A DNA stretch of 5,369 nucleotides from Verrucomicrobiales bacterium (GTDB lineage Bacteria; Verrucomicrobiota; Verrucomicrobiia; Verrucomicrobiales; Verrucomicrobiaceae): positions 1 to 5,369 of the forward strand of contig DMMK01000335.1 in assembly GCA_003453085.1 (NCBI GenBank). The letters run 5' to 3'. Under the pieces are notes generated by a model. The model did no database searches and was not told where the DNA came from. It was given only the letters and a program-made list of their open reading frames with translations. Positions 3,387-5,369 of the stretch are shown in pieces (the first letter of the stretch is position 1; each line of letters begins with the position of its first letter). The position numbers were made by a program, and so were the translations under genes.

Positions 3387-5369
3387 ATGACTAGCATCAA
3401 TCCTCTCTCGCCCAAAACGATTCCGCGTGACCTCACGGCCGGTCTTGTTGTCTTCCTCGTCGCCCTGCCCCTTTGCCTGGGGGTTGCCCTCGCCTCCAAT
3501 GCACCTCTCTTCTCAGGCATCCTGGCAGGCATTGTAGGCGGTCTCCTGGTCGGTATGCTTAGCGGCTCCCATACGAGCGTCAGTGGCCCTGCTGCGGGTC
3601 TGACCGCCGTCGTCGCCGCCCAGATTGCCTCTCTTGGCAGTTTTGAGGCCTTTTTGGTCGCCGTGGTCATGGCAGGGGTCATTCAGATCATCCTGGGCAT
3701 CTGCCGCGCGGGTTTCATTGCCGCGTTTTTCCCCTCCAGCGTCATCAAAGGCCTGCTCGCCGCCATCGGCGTGATTCTTATCCTGAAGCAGATCCCCCAC
3801 GTCCTCGGCCACGATGCCGACCCCATGGGCGATAAGTCCTTCCTTCAGCCAGACAATGAAAACACCTTCTCCGAGCTGGCCGAGGCCTGGTTTGACATTC
3901 AGCCCGGTGCAGCCCTGGTGGGTCTGCTTTCCATCCTCCTCCTGGTGGTCTGGGATAAGGTCAAAGTGCTGAAAAAATCTCCCATCCCGGCTCCGCTGGT
4001 GGTGGTGATCTTCGGTGTGGTGATGAGCCTGATCCTTCGCAAGATGGGTGGCGACTGGGTCATCGAGACCAGTCACCTCGTGCAGGTTCCCGTGTCTGAA
4101 TCTCCCAAGGAGTTCCTTGGGTTCCTGATTTTCCCGGACTTCAGCGTGCTGGGAAATCCAGCCGTCTATATCGCGGCGGTGACGATCGCCATCGTCGCCT
4201 CTCTGGAGACCCTGCTGAACCTGGAAGCGGTGGACAAGCTGGACACTGAACAGCGCAGCAGCCCGCCTAACCGCGAGCTTTTGGCCCAGGGCATCGGCAA
4301 CGTGGCCGTCGGCCTCATCGGCGGTCTGCCCATGACCAGCGTCATCGTCCGCAGTTCCGTGAACATCAATGCCGGCGTGAAGACCAAGCTCAGCGCCATC
4401 TTCCACGGGGCCCTGCTCCTGAGTTGTGTGATGTTTGTGCCCACCCTGCTCAATGAGATTCCCCTCTCCGCCCTGGCCGCCATTCTTTTGATGACCGGCC
4501 TCAAGCTCGCCAGCCCGAAACTCCTCAAGCAGATGTGGGGCGAAGGCCGCAGCCAGTTCCTGCCCTTCATCATCACCGTCGTCGCCATCGTCCTCACGGA
4601 TCTCCTTGTCGGCATCCTCATCGGCCTCGGCATCGCCATCGGCTTCATCCTCCACAGCAACGTCCGCCGCCCCATCCGCAAGGTTATGGAAAAGCACGCC
4701 ACAGGCGACGAAGTGCTGCGCATCGAGCTGGCCAACCAGGTCAGCTTCTTCAACCGCGCCACGCTGGATGAAACCCTGCGTAGCGTTCCTCGCGGCGGCC
4801 ACGTCCTGCTGGATGCCCGCAATACCGATTACATCGACCCGGACATCCTGGACCTCATCACCGATTTCAAGGACACCACCGCCGAGGCCCACGGTGTGCA
4901 ACTCAGCCTCACCGGCTTCAAGGAGCGCTACCCCCAGCTTGAAGACCGCATCCAGTTCGTGGATTTCAGCAGCCGCGAAGTGCAAGATGCTCTCACTCCT
5001 CAGCGCGTGCTGGAAATCTTCCAGGAAGGCAACGAGCGTTTCCTCAATGGCACCCGCCTCAGCCGCGATCTGGGCCGTCAGGTCGATGCCACCTCCCTCG
5101 GCCAGTTCCCCATGGCCGTCGTCCTTGGTTGCATTGACTCACGTGCTCCGGTCGAGTTGATCTTTGACCTGGGCCTGGGAGACGTTTTCAGCATCCGCAT
5201 CGCCGGCAACATCGCCCGCGACAAGGTGCTCGGCAGCATGGAGTACAGTTGTGCCGTCGCCGGGGCCAAGATCATCCTCGTCATGGGCCACACCTCCTGC
5301 GGTGCGGTGAATGCCGCCGTGGACCTCATCTGCAGCCACAAGACGGCAGCCGAGGCCACGGGCTGTGTG
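3387..5369 (+). CDS. SulP anion transporter fused to STAS domain and beta-carbonic anhydrase, 3'-truncated
   Basis: An open frame of 661 codons runs off the window without a stop. Residues about 15-425 form the SulP/SLC26 membrane domain: LPLCLGVALAS (27-37), SGPAAGLTAVV (66-76), the acidic pore-region segment SLETLLNLEAVDKLD (272-286, E274), and GGLPMTSVIVRSSVN (312-326). Residues about 441-530 look like a cytoplasmic STAS domain (VLRIELANQVSFFNRATLDE, HVLLDARNTDYIDPDILDLI). From about 540 a beta-carbonic anhydrase begins (LEIFQEGNERFLNG) with CxDxR at C582/D584/R586 and HTSC at H635/C638. The three zinc ligands and the Asp-Arg dyad are all present; roughly the last 90-100 residues are missing. 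Carbonic anhydrase-SulP fusions are a known class, proposed as bicarbonate transporters in the inner membrane; the substrate here is unproven. The ATG at 3387 has no Shine-Dalgarno; the frame stays open upstream to a TAG at 3300-3302, with only a TTG (3351) as a start alternative. Confidence 0.95.
   Translation, partial: MTSINPLSPKTIPRDLTAGLVVFLVALPLCLGVALASNAPLFSGILAGIVGGLLVGMLSGSHTSVSGPAAGLTAVVAAQIASLGSFEAFLVAVVMAGVIQIILGICRAGFIAAFFPSSVIKGLLAAIGVILILKQIPHVLGHDADPMGDKSFLQPDNENTFSELAEAWFDIQPGAALVGLLSILLLVVWDKVKVLKKSPIPAPLVVVIFGVVMSLILRKMGGDWVIETSHLVQVPVSESPKEFLGFLIFPDFSVLGNPAVYIAAVTIAIVASLETLLNLEAVDKLDTEQRSSPPNRELLAQGIGNVAVGLIGGLPMTSVIVRSSVNINAGVKTKLSAIFHGALLLSCVMFVPTLLNEIPLSALAAILLMTGLKLASPKLLKQMWGEGRSQFLPFIITVVAIVLTDLLVGILIGLGIAIGFILHSNVRRPIRKVMEKHATGDEVLRIELANQVSFFNRATLDETLRSVPRGGHVLLDARNTDYIDPDILDLITDFKDTTAEAHGVQLSLTGFKERYPQLEDRIQFVDFSSREVQDALTPQRVLEIFQEGNERFLNGTRLSRDLGRQVDATSLGQFPMAVVLGCIDSRAPVELIFDLGLGDVFSIRIAGNIARDKVLGSMEYSCAVAGAKIILVMGHTSCGAVNAAVDLICSHKTAAEATGCV

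Noticed and set aside
3513..4985. Long 490-codon open frame on the minus strand
   Set aside because: It lies antisense within the SulP-STAS-carbonic anhydrase gene. Its translation is rich in His, Asp, Glu, Gly and Gln, with no domain I recognise, as expected from the complement of a GC-rich gene with biased third positions.
4606..5160. 184-codon plus-strand frame within the transporter gene
   Set aside because: It is an out-of-frame shadow, extremely rich in Ser, Ala and Pro. The main frame carries the STAS domain and the CxDxR zinc motif across the same bases.

Overview
The window is GC-rich, and every gene in it lies on the + strand. It runs from the 3' part of a peptide chain release factor 3 gene to an unfinished gene for an anion transporter fused to a carbonic anhydrase. 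The mix suggests a Gram-negative-type, GC-rich bacterium: an RF3 with an unusual C-terminal tail, an ECF sigma factor with a zinc-less membrane anti-sigma partner and an exported third protein, and few Shine-Dalgarno sequences. Verrucomicrobiota or a relative is my best guess. That is an inference from gene style, with no phylogenetic marker behind it.

Layout: (1) bases 2-1246, RF3 (prfC) without its first ~130 residues, including most of the GTPase domain; (2) 1247-1374, a short gap that must hold the promoter of the next operon; (3) 1375-3114, three tightly overlapping genes (17-nt and 4-nt overlaps): ECF sigma factor, single-pass anti-sigma-like protein, and a secreted protein of unknown function; (4) 3115-3386, a 272-bp AT-rich non-coding island packed with perfect inverted repeats, at least one terminator-like hairpin and a possible promoter; (5) 3387-5369, a SulP-STAS-beta-carbonic anhydrase fusion that runs off the window end.

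How the genes fit together: the sigma/anti-sigma/exported-protein set looks like a self-contained envelope-sensing regulon, with the membrane protein expected to hold the sigma factor until an outside signal arrives. The final gene is a known type of bifunctional protein that probably couples bicarbonate (or another anion) transport to CO2/HCO3- interconversion. It looks like a separate transcription unit, insulated and possibly controlled by the palindromic island before it.

The most interesting region is that island (about 3135-3300). Five perfect or near-perfect inverted repeats sit almost end to end, one of them a 19-bp palindrome placed between a plausible -35 and -10. I see no CRISPR, tRNA, rRNA or recognisable insertion sequence.
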